Notes: a model not told the origin generated them from the letters alone. 64,000 nt of DNA from Pseudoalteromonas luteoviolacea (GCF_021654285.1 NZ_JAKFZS010000003.1:186001-250000); one strand, 5' to 3'. Counted from the first letter of the stretch, positions 19,063 to 28,083 are shown. A program made the numbers and translations.

Positions 19063-20817
19063 TTACAGTGTATTACTGGCCATTGAAGGCATAATCAAAA
19101 TTTCAACTTTCTCTTGCAGTGCTTGCAAATCCACAGGTTTAAACAAATGTGTATTCGCGCCGAGCTCATAGACTCTGCTAACCGCTTGCTCTGAGGTATT
19201 GGCCGTAAGCACTAATATCGGCACTTCAAGCCCAAGATTATGCCTGATCATTTTTATCGCCGTAAAACCATCCATGATCGGCATATTCAAATCCATCAGC
19301 ACTAGGCTAAAGTCTTGCTTTTGCAGCTCAGACAACGCTTCTTGCCCATTGACGACATGCGCAACTGATAATCCTAGCTTTTCAAGCAAAGCCACCACAA
19401 CGCGGGCATTGAGTAAATTATCCTCCACCAGCAATACAGGCACTTCGCGCCTTTCTATAATTGAGCTAGGCGGTGATTGTTTGACAATTTCAACAGGTAG
19501 CTCTAACAGCACTTGCGTGCCATGTGGCACGTTATCAGAAAAAACAATTTTTCCGCCAAGCATAGTGACAATCAATTGCGCACGCGTTAAACCCAATTGC
19601 ATGCCTTGAAAGTTTTCCTCTTCATCAATTTTTGCTTGTGATTGCGCAATACCCGGGCCAGTGTCAGAGATAATGCATCTAAAAATACCTTCACCACTTT
19701 TTGTCACGATACAGTCTGCTTCTAAACTCACTTCGCCATATTCCGTATATTTCACGGCATTATCTAAAATTTGCCCAACCAGCCAAGCGGTGCGATTATG
19801 ATCGCACGCCACAGCTTTAGAAAGCCCTTCCCCTAAATCAATATTAAACAAGACGGACTTCTGTTGTAGCAATGGCTTATAAATTGCCACAGCATGAGAA
19901 ATGGTCTCACACAGACAGGCAACTTTGCTCTCTAACTTGATGTCTTTGTGCTCCGAAAGCACGTTATAATCATCTATAGACGATAACAAAATATTAAGTT
20001 GCTTAGCGGCATGCTCTACAACTTCTAAATGCGCAGCTTTCGCCGATTCTTTAAACAAAGTTAAATAGCCCATAATCGCTTGCAATGGCGTGCGCATTTC
20101 ATGACTCGCTCTGGCCAAAAACTCACTTTTACTGCGCTTTAAACGGTTTGCTTCTAAGCGTAACTTCTGTAAGTGCGCAATCTTATTTTGAATGCTTTGC
20201 TCCATGGGATAAAAAATCCAGCGGGCTTCTAATATCAAGATTAATAAGCCAAAAATCCAAATAAAGAGCTCAACATTTTGTAACTTTTTAACCTTGTCTG
20301 TTGCAACCAGTTCATGCAGAGTCACCGCTTGATCTAAATATACCAAGAGCTCACTGGCACGAGTTTGAACCTGGATCAGACGCTCTACTTTTAACTGGCC
20401 TAATAAAGCTTGTTTATGTGCTGATTCAACCAATACGATAAACTGATCTACGCGTGTTGCTAACGCAACGGGTTGCTGAAAATAAAACGCCTGTAAATCA
20501 GCGGATAAATGGACATATTTTTGCTCAGATTGCTGCAGTAAAAAAGCTTGATTTTCAGCCATCGTACTCAATGTATCACGCAGCATTTGCTGCTCATCAA
20601 ATGCGCCTGGGTGCTGTCTGATGTATTCAGCACCTAATAGCAATGCAGCCTTTTGCGATAACATTCTCTGCATCCCAGCAGTATTAATTACCCGAGCACT
20701 GGCCGCTTGCTGAGATAACAGCACTTGCATCGTCGCCATAGCAGTTGTGATCACTATCATCATGATAGAAATGGCAAGTATGTATCTAAAACGAAAGGTT
20801 TTCAGTATTTTAAGCAA
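19063..20817 (-). CDS. Membrane hybrid histidine kinase with PilJ-type sensor domain
   Basis: Two transmembrane helices (about residues 12-32 and 175-195) flank a periplasmic helical domain of the PilJ/NarX-like type (RVINTAGMQRMLSQKAALL). HisKA follows with H in SHEMRTPLQ. The HATPase region contains DNAVKY and DTGPGI; a C-terminal receiver has the phosphoacceptor D in LVLMDLNMPIMDG and the conserved K in LFKPVD. There is no HPt or DNA-binding output. TTG at 20817 is preferred as start (AAGGAG 8 bp upstream); an ATG 26 codons upstream lacks such a site. The partner is not in the window. Confidence 0.88.
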   Translation of the reverse strand: MLKILKTFRFRYILAISIMMIVITTAMATMQVLLSQQAASARVINTAGMQRMLSQKAALLLGAEYIRQHPGAFDEQQMLRDTLSTMAENQAFLLQQSEQKYVHLSADLQAFYFQQPVALATRVDQFIVLVESAHKQALLGQLKVERLIQVQTRASELLVYLDQAVTLHELVATDKVKKLQNVELFIWIFGLLILILEARWIFYPMEQSIQNKIAHLQKLRLEANRLKRSKSEFLARASHEMRTPLQAIMGYLTLFKESAKAAHLEVVEHAAKQLNILLSSIDDYNVLSEHKDIKLESKVACLCETISHAVAIYKPLLQQKSVLFNIDLGEGLSKAVACDHNRTAWLVGQILDNAVKYTEYGEVSLEADCIVTKSGEGIFRCIISDTGPGIAQSQAKIDEEENFQGMQLGLTRAQLIVTMLGGKIVFSDNVPHGTQVLLELPVEIVKQSPPSSIIERREVPVLLVEDNLLNARVVVALLEKLGLSVAHVVNGQEALSELQKQDFSLVLMDLNMPIMDGFTAIKMIRHNLGLEVPILVLTANTSEQAVSRVYELGANTHLFKPVDLQALQEKVEILIMPSMASNTL

Positions 20818-20991
20818 CCGATTGTCTCCTTGTTGGATGCAAAAAACAATGGTGAAGCGCACAGCTTTTATATCCAAGTGTAGCTTAATTTTCATCTTTT
20901 ACAGATTGATGCTTGACACCTAGATGGCCAAAATGTTTCAATTTGCGCTGACCCTAATATCGCAAAATAGCTTTATAAGCTGTTTTGAGGG

Positions 20992-21160
20992 CTGGAAGAG
21001 GTGCGTTATTCAGGTAGCTAGGTTGAGGAGAGCAAACTCCGTCGACATCTAGTGAGGGGAATTAACGCCGAGAAAAAATCATTTTTGCTGAGTGATTTTT
21101 TCGGGCGCATGGGCTGAATCCCTGCGACTGTCACCAACATATTTGGTGGAGAGCTTCTGG
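20992..21160 (+). ncRNA. Lysine riboswitch aptamer
   Basis: The conserved lysine (L-box) core is readable in order: AGAGGTGCG at 20997-21005, AGTGAGGGGAA near 21051, GCCGAGAAA near 21068, GGGCTGAATCCC near 21111, GCGACTGTCACC near 21124 and GGAGAGCTTCTGG at 21148-21160. P1 forms between 20992-20998 and 21154-21160. The element lies directly upstream of a dapA-dapD-lysA-like operon, the expected regulon. High lysine should stabilise P1 and switch the operon off. Confidence 0.95.
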
Positions 21161-21172
21161 TCTTAGAAAGAT

Positions 21173-21197
21173 TAAGGCCGAGCCTTATTCTATTTTA
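21173..21197 (+). terminator. Candidate expression-platform terminator of the lysine riboswitch
   Basis: TAAGGC and GCCTTA form a 6-bp stem with a CGA loop, followed by a T-rich tail ending TTTT, 12 bp after P1. It is short, so control could instead act on translation further downstream. Confidence 0.5.
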
Positions 21198-21287
21198 AGT
21201 CCATTGCTCTTCGAATTTTAATTGTTCGGAAGCTGGACTTCATATCTTATGTCCCACTTCTCCGAGCAGCATTTAAGTTCGGTAGAG

Positions 21288-22172
21288 ATGAAATCTAAAT
21301 ACAACTTATCTGACTACCCGTTGTGGACTGCGCTTGTTACGCCGTTCGACGAGAATAATCACGTTGATTTTGCAACATTAACGCAGTTGGTACATGCGCA
21401 GCAAGATGCGGGTAACGGCATCCTGTTACTTGGCAGTACCGGAGAAGGTCTTGCACTTTCTGCTCAAGAGCAACGCGACATCGTTCGCTTTGTCTGCGAT
21501 CTTTCACCCAATGTACCTTTGATGGTGGCCATCGGCGGATATGATCTCGCACTCCAATTAGAATGGGTTGAGTTTTGTAATACGCAACCCGTCGATGCAT
21601 TTTTAGTTGGCTCACCTTTGTACGCCAAGCCCGGCAACGTCGGTCTGACTCACTGGTTTAAAACATTGCTAGATGCGAGTAACCACCCTTGCATGTTATA
21701 CAATGTACCGAGTCGAAGCGCGGTTTCAATTAGCCCAAATGTAATCGAGAATTTATCTTCACATCCAAACCTATGGGCGCTTAAAGAAGCGAGTGGCGAC
21801 ATTGCCACATTTGAATCATTCCGAAAAGCCTCCCCTGAGCTTGCAATTTATAGCGGTGATGACGGTTTGATGCCTTACTTTGCGCAAGCGGGAGCTGCAG
21901 GCCTTGTGTCTGTTGCTGCCAACGCGTGGCCACAGCAAACTGCGGAGTTTGTAAAGCGCTCTTTAGCGGGCACCTTTCCAAATTTATTTACTACCTGGAC
22001 AGATGCCGTAAACAGCTTATTTAGTGTTGCTAACCCAATCCCAGTCAAAGTGTTAATGCACTTACAGGGCCAGTTAGAAACACCGCGCCTGCGCCCACCA
22101 CTGACACACTTAGAACTCAGTGACACCACATTTATTAAAACCGCAAATTCAACAATTTTATCTTGGAGTTAA
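21288..22172 (+). CDS. dapA: 4-hydroxy-tetrahydrodipicolinate synthase (DapA) family
   Basis: Class I aldolase-fold enzyme, predicted to condense pyruvate with aspartate semialdehyde for DAP/lysine synthesis. Schiff-base lysine is K166 in ALKEASG and the catalytic tyrosine is Y138 in YNVPSR; the loop GSTGEG stands where E. coli has GTTGES. Length is about 294 aa. The start is uncertain: ATG at 21288 gives the family's usual short N-terminus, ATG at 21249 and TTG at 21222 are in frame, and none has a strong ribosome-binding site. It is the first gene after the lysine riboswitch. DapA-family enzymes with other substrates exist, but the context argues for lysine. Confidence 0.88.
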   Translation: MKSKYNLSDYPLWTALVTPFDENNHVDFATLTQLVHAQQDAGNGILLLGSTGEGLALSAQEQRDIVRFVCDLSPNVPLMVAIGGYDLALQLEWVEFCNTQPVDAFLVGSPLYAKPGNVGLTHWFKTLLDASNHPCMLYNVPSRSAVSISPNVIENLSSHPNLWALKEASGDIATFESFRKASPELAIYSGDDGLMPYFAQAGAAGLVSVAANAWPQQTAEFVKRSLAGTFPNLFTTWTDAVNSLFSVANPIPVKVLMHLQGQLETPRLRPPLTHLELSDTTFIKTANSTILSWS

Positions 22173-22181
22173 GGAAGTATC

Positions 22182-22922
22182 ATGAGCTGGTTAACCCTAT
22201 TAAACAATCTAGAAAACGGCACTGTTCGCGCAGCAACACAGGATGAGCAAGGCAATTGGCATGCAAATGTCGAAGTCAAAGAAGGGATCTTAGAAGCGTT
22301 TAGAAATGGCACAAACATCGAATACCCTGGTGGTTTTGTAGATAAAGATAATCTAGCGCCACAAGGCTTTGCTGCTGAAGCAGGCGTACGTATGGTACCA
22401 GGTGGAAGCAGTGTTCGTCGCGGTGCTTACGTCGCAGCGGGTACCATCATCATGCCACCAGCCTATGTCAACATTGGCGCGTACATCGACGAAGGTACTA
22501 TGGTGGACAGTCATGCTCTGGTTGGTTCATGTGCACAAATTGGTAAAAATGTTCACCTTAGCGCAGCAGTGCAAGTCGGTGGTGTATTGGAGCCTGTTGG
22601 TGCTAGCCCAGTTGTTGTCGAAGACGATGCGTTCATTGGCGCAGGCTGTGTACTTGTTGAGGGCGTAGTCGTCAAAAAAGGGGCTGTACTCGCACCTGGT
22701 GTTCGTCTCTCTGCCAGCATCCCTGTGTATGACTGTGTGAACGAACGTACACTAGACAAAGGCGAAGCCATTCCTGAAAACGCCATCGTCATCCCAGGCT
22801 CTCGTCCAGCAAAAGGCGAATGGGCTCAACAGCAAGGTCTCAGCTTATCGTGTGCATTGATTGTTAAATATCGCGATGACCAAAGTGACGCAGCACTTGA
22901 GCTAGAAGAGGTACTTCGCTAA
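22182..22922 (+). CDS. dapD: Tetrahydrodipicolinate N-succinyltransferase (DapD-like)
   Basis: Left-handed beta-helix acyltransferase; it transfers succinyl from succinyl-CoA to tetrahydrodipicolinate in the succinylase branch of DAP synthesis. Hexapeptide repeats run from about residue 70 to 190, and the conserved block YVNIGAYIDEGTMVDSHALV followed by GSCAQIGKNVHLS matches DapD. At 246 aa it lacks much of the N-terminal domain of E. coli DapD (274 aa). It lies 9 bp after dapA and overlaps the next start by 1 bp (TAATG). Confidence 0.9.
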   Translation: MSWLTLLNNLENGTVRAATQDEQGNWHANVEVKEGILEAFRNGTNIEYPGGFVDKDNLAPQGFAAEAGVRMVPGGSSVRRGAYVAAGTIIMPPAYVNIGAYIDEGTMVDSHALVGSCAQIGKNVHLSAAVQVGGVLEPVGASPVVVEDDAFIGAGCVLVEGVVVKKGAVLAPGVRLSASIPVYDCVNERTLDKGEAIPENAIVIPGSRPAKGEWAQQQGLSLSCALIVKYRDDQSDAALELEEVLR

Positions 22923-24127
22923 TGCCAGCTTTGAGTACGCCAGTAAAAGATGCCATTACCGCTTTGACACAGAGCCAACATGAGCCATTTTATCTTTACG
23001 ACCTAGATGCATTGCGCGCGCACTTGCAGCAATTAACCGACCAATCTGTAGTGAAACTATGGTATGCCGTTAAAGCAAACCCGTTATCAAGTGTTATCCA
23101 AACACTCGATCAGGCTGGGTTTAACTTTGACGTTGCAAGCAGCGGAGAATTACAACAAGTGCTCGCACAAGGTATCGACCCAAAACGCGTACTCAACACT
23201 GGACCTGCCAAGTCCAAACGTCAAATTGAGGCCTTCTTAACACAAGGTGTAAACACCTTTGTCGCGGAAAGCCTCAACCAAGTGGCTTGGTTGCAAGAAG
23301 CAGCCAAGCGACACAATACAACATTGCGTATTTTACTGCGCGTTCAACTGCGCTGGCCTGATAACGAAAAGAACCCGTTAGGTGGAGATAGCTTGACGCC
23401 CTTCGGTCTAGGCACGCAAGAGTGGTCTTCACTGGTCGTGACTGACTTTCCTAATTTAGATGTTGTTGGTTTACACATTTTCCAATGGGGAAATATGCTT
23501 GACGCTGATAAACTATCCTTGCTTTGGCAGCAAATGGTTGACCCATTACTGACACTTGCGCAGCAACTCAACATTCATTTGCGTGTGCTCGATCTCGGTG
23601 GCGGCCTAGGTATCCCGTATGATGAAGGTCAGTCTGACATTAATTGGCAAACCGTTTTAACCAGCTTAGAACGCATAAAAACACAAACGAACATTGATGA
23701 GCTATGGATGGAACTTGGCCGCTTCGCAGTCGGTGAATGTGGCTACTATGTCAACCCAGTTATCGAACAAAAACAGAACTACGGTAGCAATCAATTAATT
23801 TTGGCTGGGGGGATCAATCATATTTTACGTCCAGCGGTTACTGCACAGGCGTTTCCTGCCACGCTACTACGTGACAGTGAGCACAACTCAGTGCCTTTTA
23901 CTTTACATGGCCCTCTTTGTACTGCACTAGATCACCTCGGTGAACATACATTGCCAGAAGATATCAATGAGCATGACTGGATTGTATTTAGCCAATGTGG
24001 CGCCTACGGCTTCACTGAAAGTATGCCTTATTTTCTGTGCCACACGCTACCCAGTGAATACGTTTATCAATCGGGTCAAACTCGATGTGTTAGACCGCCA
24101 TTAACGCCTGAGAATTACTTGAGGTAA
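22922..24127 (+). CDS. lysA: Diaminopimelate decarboxylase-like PLP enzyme (LysA family)
   Basis: Fold type III PLP decarboxylase, predicted to convert meso-DAP to lysine. The PLP lysine is K51 in WYAVKANP. The glycine-rich loop is GGGLGIPY, and the C-terminal block has GPLCTALDHLG and CGAYGFTES. Two signature positions differ from classical LysA: HIFQWGNM replaces the usual HIGS stretch and ELGR replaces EPGR. This resembles the siderophore and polyamine branches of the family, so substrate assignment depends on context. Length is 401 aa. It is translationally coupled to dapD by TAATG and ends 2 bp before the next gene. Confidence 0.8.
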   Translation: MPALSTPVKDAITALTQSQHEPFYLYDLDALRAHLQQLTDQSVVKLWYAVKANPLSSVIQTLDQAGFNFDVASSGELQQVLAQGIDPKRVLNTGPAKSKRQIEAFLTQGVNTFVAESLNQVAWLQEAAKRHNTTLRILLRVQLRWPDNEKNPLGGDSLTPFGLGTQEWSSLVVTDFPNLDVVGLHIFQWGNMLDADKLSLLWQQMVDPLLTLAQQLNIHLRVLDLGGGLGIPYDEGQSDINWQTVLTSLERIKTQTNIDELWMELGRFAVGECGYYVNPVIEQKQNYGSNQLILAGGINHILRPAVTAQAFPATLLRDSEHNSVPFTLHGPLCTALDHLGEHTLPEDINEHDWIVFSQCGAYGFTESMPYFLCHTLPSEYVYQSGQTRCVRPPLTPENYLR

Positions 24128-24129
24128 CC

Positions 24130-25242
24130 ATGAATCAGATCAATCAAACATCCTTTCAAGTTGCTGAGCTTGCAAATGGTCAAGCCATGTCTATCCCTGT
24201 ATTTACAGTTGGCGATAAAAGTACGGGCCCTCATGTTTATATACAAGCCAATATGCATGGCGCTGAAGTGCAAGGCAATGCCGTGATCTATGCACTTTTA
24301 GAAAAGCTCAAAACAGCTCGGCTGTCTGGCTCTATTACCTTGGTTCCCTACGCCAACCCAATTGGCTGCAATCAAAAGTCAGGAGAGTTTACCTTAGGTC
24401 GCTTTGACCCAATCACAGGTGAAAACTGGAATCGCATGTATCATGACCATACGCATCTGGTAGAAGAGTTTGCGATACGTCATACAGCATCATCTGAACA
24501 AGAGATCCGCAGTGAATTTAAAAAATTATTGATTGAAAAAACGGATGAGCTACTTAATCAGCCTTTTCACACAATGAAAACAGGCAAGCGGATCGCGGTT
24601 AATTTACAACGTCTCGCACACGAAGCGGATTTTGTATTGGATTTACACACTGGCCCCATTTCTTCAAAGCACTTATATTGTCCTGAGTACGCGCAAACTA
24701 GTGCGAACCATTTCAATATTCCACATACATTGCTGATCCCCAACGAATTTGATGGCGCAATGGACGAAGCCTGTTTCTGCCCTTGGTGGACACTAAGTGA
24801 AACCCTCAAAAAACACGGTAAGCAATTCGATGTGAGCAATGAAGCGTTTACAGTGGAACTCGGCTCTCAAGAGCATATCGACCTATCAGAAGCACAGCTG
24901 GATGCAGACAGTATCCTGAGCTATTTGAGCCACAAAGAGGTGATCCTTGAAGGTGGCTACCAACCAAGCTCAATCAAACGTTATGCCTGTTACTTAAAAG
25001 ATTATAAAGCCTTTTATGCGCCAATGGGCGGTATGGTCGAGTATGTTGCACCGCTGGGCGGACATATTAAAGCAGGCGAGACATTAGTGAATATTTTGCG
25101 CATGGACAAATATGTGCAAGGAGAAGCCTTAAACCCGATTAAGTTTGAACATGATGCCATTGCTATCTTGCACTTTGCCTCGGCAAGCGTCAATCAAGGC
25201 ACAGAGTTATATAAATTATTTACTAACTATTTTGAGCTATAA
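24130..25242 (+). CDS. Succinylglutamate desuccinylase/aspartoacylase-family hydrolase
   Basis: Zinc amidohydrolase of the AstE/ASPA (M14-like) family, 370 aa. Zinc ligands are H43 and E46 in NMHGAEVQGN and H173 in LDLHTGP, with catalytic E243 in VELGSQEHID, so it should be active. AstE removes succinyl from N-succinylglutamate in arginine breakdown, but no other ast gene is here. Placement directly after dapD and lysA under a lysine riboswitch suggests it removes succinyl from N-succinyl-DAP, the job normally done by DapE. That role is inference. It is the last gene of the operon, followed by a strong terminator. Confidence 0.82.
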   Translation: MNQINQTSFQVAELANGQAMSIPVFTVGDKSTGPHVYIQANMHGAEVQGNAVIYALLEKLKTARLSGSITLVPYANPIGCNQKSGEFTLGRFDPITGENWNRMYHDHTHLVEEFAIRHTASSEQEIRSEFKKLLIEKTDELLNQPFHTMKTGKRIAVNLQRLAHEADFVLDLHTGPISSKHLYCPEYAQTSANHFNIPHTLLIPNEFDGAMDEACFCPWWTLSETLKKHGKQFDVSNEAFTVELGSQEHIDLSEAQLDADSILSYLSHKEVILEGGYQPSSIKRYACYLKDYKAFYAPMGGMVEYVAPLGGHIKAGETLVNILRMDKYVQGEALNPIKFEHDAIAILHFASASVNQGTELYKLFTNYFEL

Positions 25243-25283
25243 AAAATTGCGTGAGAGTAGGTAGGTCTGAGACTTACTTGCTA

Positions 25284-25313
25284 AAGAGTGGTGAAATCTC
25301 ATCACTCTTTTTT
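25284..25313 (+). terminator. Terminator of the riboswitch-controlled lysine operon
   Basis: An 11-bp stem (AAGAGTGGTGA with TCATCACTCTT, one G-U pair) around an AATC loop, followed by a run of Ts, 41 bp after the last operon gene. Confidence 0.88.
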
Positions 25314-25439
25314 CCCCTGATAACACTCCATTTATCCCTCTTCATTATTTAACTTCTTTTGAATTTTTATCATTTTACTTTCGATTAAAATTCAATCAAC
25401 CTGATATTCTTTTGATACAGCTAAATAAAGGAAATAATG

Positions 25440-25631
25440 ATGAAGCTAAATAAAAAGCACCTAAAGGCACTTTCACAAGATAAACGATTGCTCCCTAATG
25501 AAAACACGCCACATATCGCAGGCGGCACAGGTTCTTGGCCTACTCCCGCAACAACCACCTTTAGAAATAGAACATGTCCAACAGGAGATGCGTGTAAAAC
25601 TAATCAGGGTATCTACTGTGTAACGCGCTAA
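25440..25631 (+). CDS. Small double-glycine leader peptide, possible RiPP precursor
   Basis: A 63-residue product I cannot assign to a named family. The N-terminal half is a basic, helical leader (MKLNKKHLKALSQDKRLL) ending in TPHIAGG, a double-glycine cleavage motif. The remaining about 33 residues are rich in Thr, Ser, Gly, Pro and Asn with three cysteines (CPTGDAC and a late YC). This resembles bacteriocin or natural-product precursors with leader plus modifiable core. No maturase, peptidase or transporter gene is nearby. AAGGA 7 bp upstream favours the second ATG (25440) over the one at 25437. A bidirectional terminator follows. Confidence 0.72.
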   Translation: MKLNKKHLKALSQDKRLLPNENTPHIAGGTGSWPTPATTTFRNRTCPTGDACKTNQGIYCVTR

Positions 25632-25651
25632 TTAACGCCTAAAACTAAAAA

Positions 25652-25683
25652 AGCCAAAGTACGTCTGTACACTTTGGCTTTTC
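25652..25683. terminator. Bidirectional terminator between the peptide gene and trpS
   Basis: AGCCAAAGT (25652-25660) and ACTTTGGCT (25671-25679) form a 9-bp stem with a T run on the plus side and an A run on the other side, serving both convergent genes. Confidence 0.85.
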
Positions 25684-25703
25684 GATCTCGATTGCATATC
25701 GTT

Positions 25704-26708
25704 TTATGGGCGTGGAATAAACCCGACTGCGTCATAAACGGCTTTTAACGTTTTTTCAGCACGCTCGCCTGCTCTTTCTGCGCCGCTGCGCATGATATTA
25801 TCGAGTAATGTCTGATCAGCTCGGATCTCACGAAAACGTGATTGAATAGGTTCTAGCATTTCAACAACCGCTGCAGCTGTGTCCTTTTTCAAGTGCCCAT
25901 ACATTTTATCTTCGTATTCTGGTACCAATGCATCGACCGGACGGCCTGTTGCAACAGACAACAAGGTTAATAAGTTTGATACGCCCGGCTTTTCTTGGCG
26001 ATCAAAATAAATGCGCGCCTGCTCGTCAGAATCCGTTACTGCTTTTTTCAGTTTCTTCTCAATTTTTTTCGGTTCATCGAGTAAAAGCACAAATGCATTT
26101 GGGTTTTCATCTGACTTAGACATTTTCTTTAACGGGTCTTGTAGACTCATTACACGAGCACCTAATTCAGGAATATACGGCTCAGGCACTTTAAATACAT
26201 CGCCATAAATATTGTTAAAGCGAGTCGCAATATCACGCGTAAGCTCAAGGTGTTGCTTTTGATCTTCACCAACAGGTACTTGATCAGCTTGATAAATTAA
26301 GATGTCTGCCGCTTGCAAAACAGGGTATGAAAATAAGCCAACGTTAACGTTGTTAGCATGCTTTGAAGACTTATCTTTAAACTGTGTCATGCGGTTCAAT
26401 TCACCCATCTGCGCATAGCAGTTAAGTACCCAGCTTAACTGTGCATGTTCAGGTACTTGCGACTGAACAAACAACGCTGACTTTTCAGGGTCAATACCAC
26501 ACGCTGTATACATTGCGATGCCATCAAGAACACGCTCGCGCATCAGTGCAGGATCTTGACGTACCGTGATGGCATGAAGATCTACTAGCATAAAGAAACA
26601 ATCGTGATCTTCTTGTAGCTTAAGCCACTGGTTTATGGCACCTACGTAATTGCCTATTGTCATACCACCGGTTGGCTGAATGCCACTTAATACTACTGGT
26701 TTTGTCAT
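25704..26708 (-). CDS. trpS: Tryptophanyl-tRNA synthetase
   Basis: Class Ic aminoacyl-tRNA synthetase that charges tRNA-Trp; 334 aa, as in E. coli. The nucleotide-binding HIGH-like signature is [13 protein letters not shown] near the N-terminus, and the KMSKS loop is complete (KKMSKSDEN). It is the last gene of the dam-rpe-gph-trpS run, 14 bp after gph, an order shared with E. coli. Confidence 0.98.
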   Translation of the reverse strand: MTKPVVLSGIQPTGGMTIGNYVGAINQWLKLQEDHDCFFMLVDLHAITVRQDPALMRERVLDGIAMYTACGIDPEKSALFVQSQVPEHAQLSWVLNCYAQMGELNRMTQFKDKSSKHANNVNVGLFSYPVLQAADILIYQADQVPVGEDQKQHLELTRDIATRFNNIYGDVFKVPEPYIPELGARVMSLQDPLKKMSKSDENPNAFVLLLDEPKKIEKKLKKAVTDSDEQARIYFDRQEKPGVSNLLTLLSVATGRPVDALVPEYEDKMYGHLKKDTAAAVVEMLEPIQSRFREIRADQTLLDNIMRSGAERAGERAEKTLKAVYDAVGFIPRP

Positions 26709-26722
26709 CTTGTTCCTTTATA

Positions 26723-27391
26723 TCAATTTTGGTTCGTTAAAATAGGAATTATATCTGAGAACTGCTCACAGAGGTACTGCGGATTAAACTGTGATAAAGC
26801 TTCACCTTGATTATATCCATAGTTTACTGCAATCACGGATATCTCCGAGCTTTGCGCAGCTAAAATATCATTTTTGGAGTCGCCTATCATGACAACCTCT
26901 GCAGTTGAAATGCCGAGCTGCTCGCAGGCAAGTTGCAGCAGATCAGGGGCTGGCTTTTTGTTTCCATCATCTCCACATACAATAACATCAAAATGCTTTG
27001 CAATGTTAAGTTTTTGCAACAACTGTAATGTAAATGCTCTACTTTTATTCGTCACTATGGCTTTTGGCAACTCGCTCAATTCATATAAACCAATTTCAAC
27101 ACCTGGGTAAAGTTCAGCATGTTCACCAACTAGCGCCTGATAATGCACCTTGAAGCGCTCAGTTGCCTGCTCAATAAGCGCATCGGATAAGTGAGGGTTA
27201 ATCTCAAAGTGACAGCTCAAACCGCGTTGAACTAAAACCTCTATGCCATTACCAACCCATTGCTGTACTTGACCTGGCGAGACGACTGGAAAAGCCACAT
27301 CTGATAACGCTAAATTCAATGCTAAATGCATCTCTTTAATGCTATCCACTAATGTGCCATCTAAATCAAATAATATGCCTGGTAATTTCAT
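26723..27391 (-). CDS. gph: Phosphoglycolate phosphatase
   Basis: HAD-superfamily phosphatase, predicted to dephosphorylate 2-phosphoglycolate arising from DNA repair. Motif I is LFDLDGTLVDS with both catalytic aspartates. Motif II is IVTNKS. A conserved lysine in NKKPAPD and motif IV MIGDSKNDI complete the active site. It is 222 aa, slightly shorter than E. coli Gph (252). Its ATG abuts the rpe stop (1-bp overlap), so translation is coupled. Confidence 0.92.
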   Translation of the reverse strand: MKLPGILFDLDGTLVDSIKEMHLALNLALSDVAFPVVSPGQVQQWVGNGIEVLVQRGLSCHFEINPHLSDALIEQATERFKVHYQALVGEHAELYPGVEIGLYELSELPKAIVTNKSRAFTLQLLQKLNIAKHFDVIVCGDDGNKKPAPDLLQLACEQLGISTAEVVMIGDSKNDILAAQSSEISVIAVNYGYNQGEALSQFNPQYLCEQFSDIIPILTNQN

Positions 27392-28083
27392 TAGCGCACC
27401 TTCGCCAATTCTTGACGCATTGCATCAATGACTGTTTTATAATCTGGCTGATTGAAAATAGCTGAACCGGCGACGAACATATCTGCGCCAGCCGCTGCAA
27501 TTTCCGCAATATTGTCAACTTTAACGCCACCATCTACTTCTAAACGAATTTTTCTGCCTGATGCATCAATGCGCTCTCGTACTTGCTTTAACTTATCAAG
27601 CGTATTGGGAATAAAGCTCTGTCCTCCAAAGCCAGGGTTCACAGACATTAATAAAATTTGGTCTACTTTATCCATCACATAATCTAAGTAGTGTAGTGGC
27701 GTGGCGGGGTTTAGCACTAAACCAGCTTCACAGCCTTGCTCTTTGATTAATGCAAGGCTGCGGTCAACGTGCTCGCTTGCTTCGGGATGAAACGTGATGA
27801 TATCCGCGCCCGCTTTAGCAAAACTAGGGATAAGGGCATCTACGGGCTTAATCATCAAGTGCACATCAATCGGGGCTGTAATACCGTAATTTCTGAGTGC
27901 TTCACAAATCATCGGACCAAACGTTAAGTTCGGGACATAATGATTATCCATGACGTCGAAATGCACAACATCTGCGCCCGCCTCAATGACTCTCTCTACA
28001 TCGCTGCCCAAACGCGCAAAATCAGCGGATAGAATAGATGGTGCGATTAAAAATTCTGATTGTACATTTTTTGATAAAGACAT
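27391..28083 (-). CDS. rpe: Ribulose-phosphate 3-epimerase
   Basis: TIM-barrel metalloenzyme interconverting ribulose 5-phosphate and xylulose 5-phosphate in the pentose phosphate pathway. It is 230 aa. Signature motifs are [32 protein letters not shown] (metal-binding His and catalytic Asp), [14 protein letters not shown] and LEVDGGV. It is the first of the coupled rpe-gph-trpS set; here two small plus-strand genes separate it from dam. Confidence 0.97.
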   Translation of the reverse strand: MSLSKNVQSEFLIAPSILSADFARLGSDVERVIEAGADVVHFDVMDNHYVPNLTFGPMICEALRNYGITAPIDVHLMIKPVDALIPSFAKAGADIITFHPEASEHVDRSLALIKEQGCEAGLVLNPATPLHYLDYVMDKVDQILLMSVNPGFGGQSFIPNTLDKLKQVRERIDASGRKIRLEVDGGVKVDNIAEIAAAGADMFVAGSAIFNQPDYKTVIDAMRQELAKVR

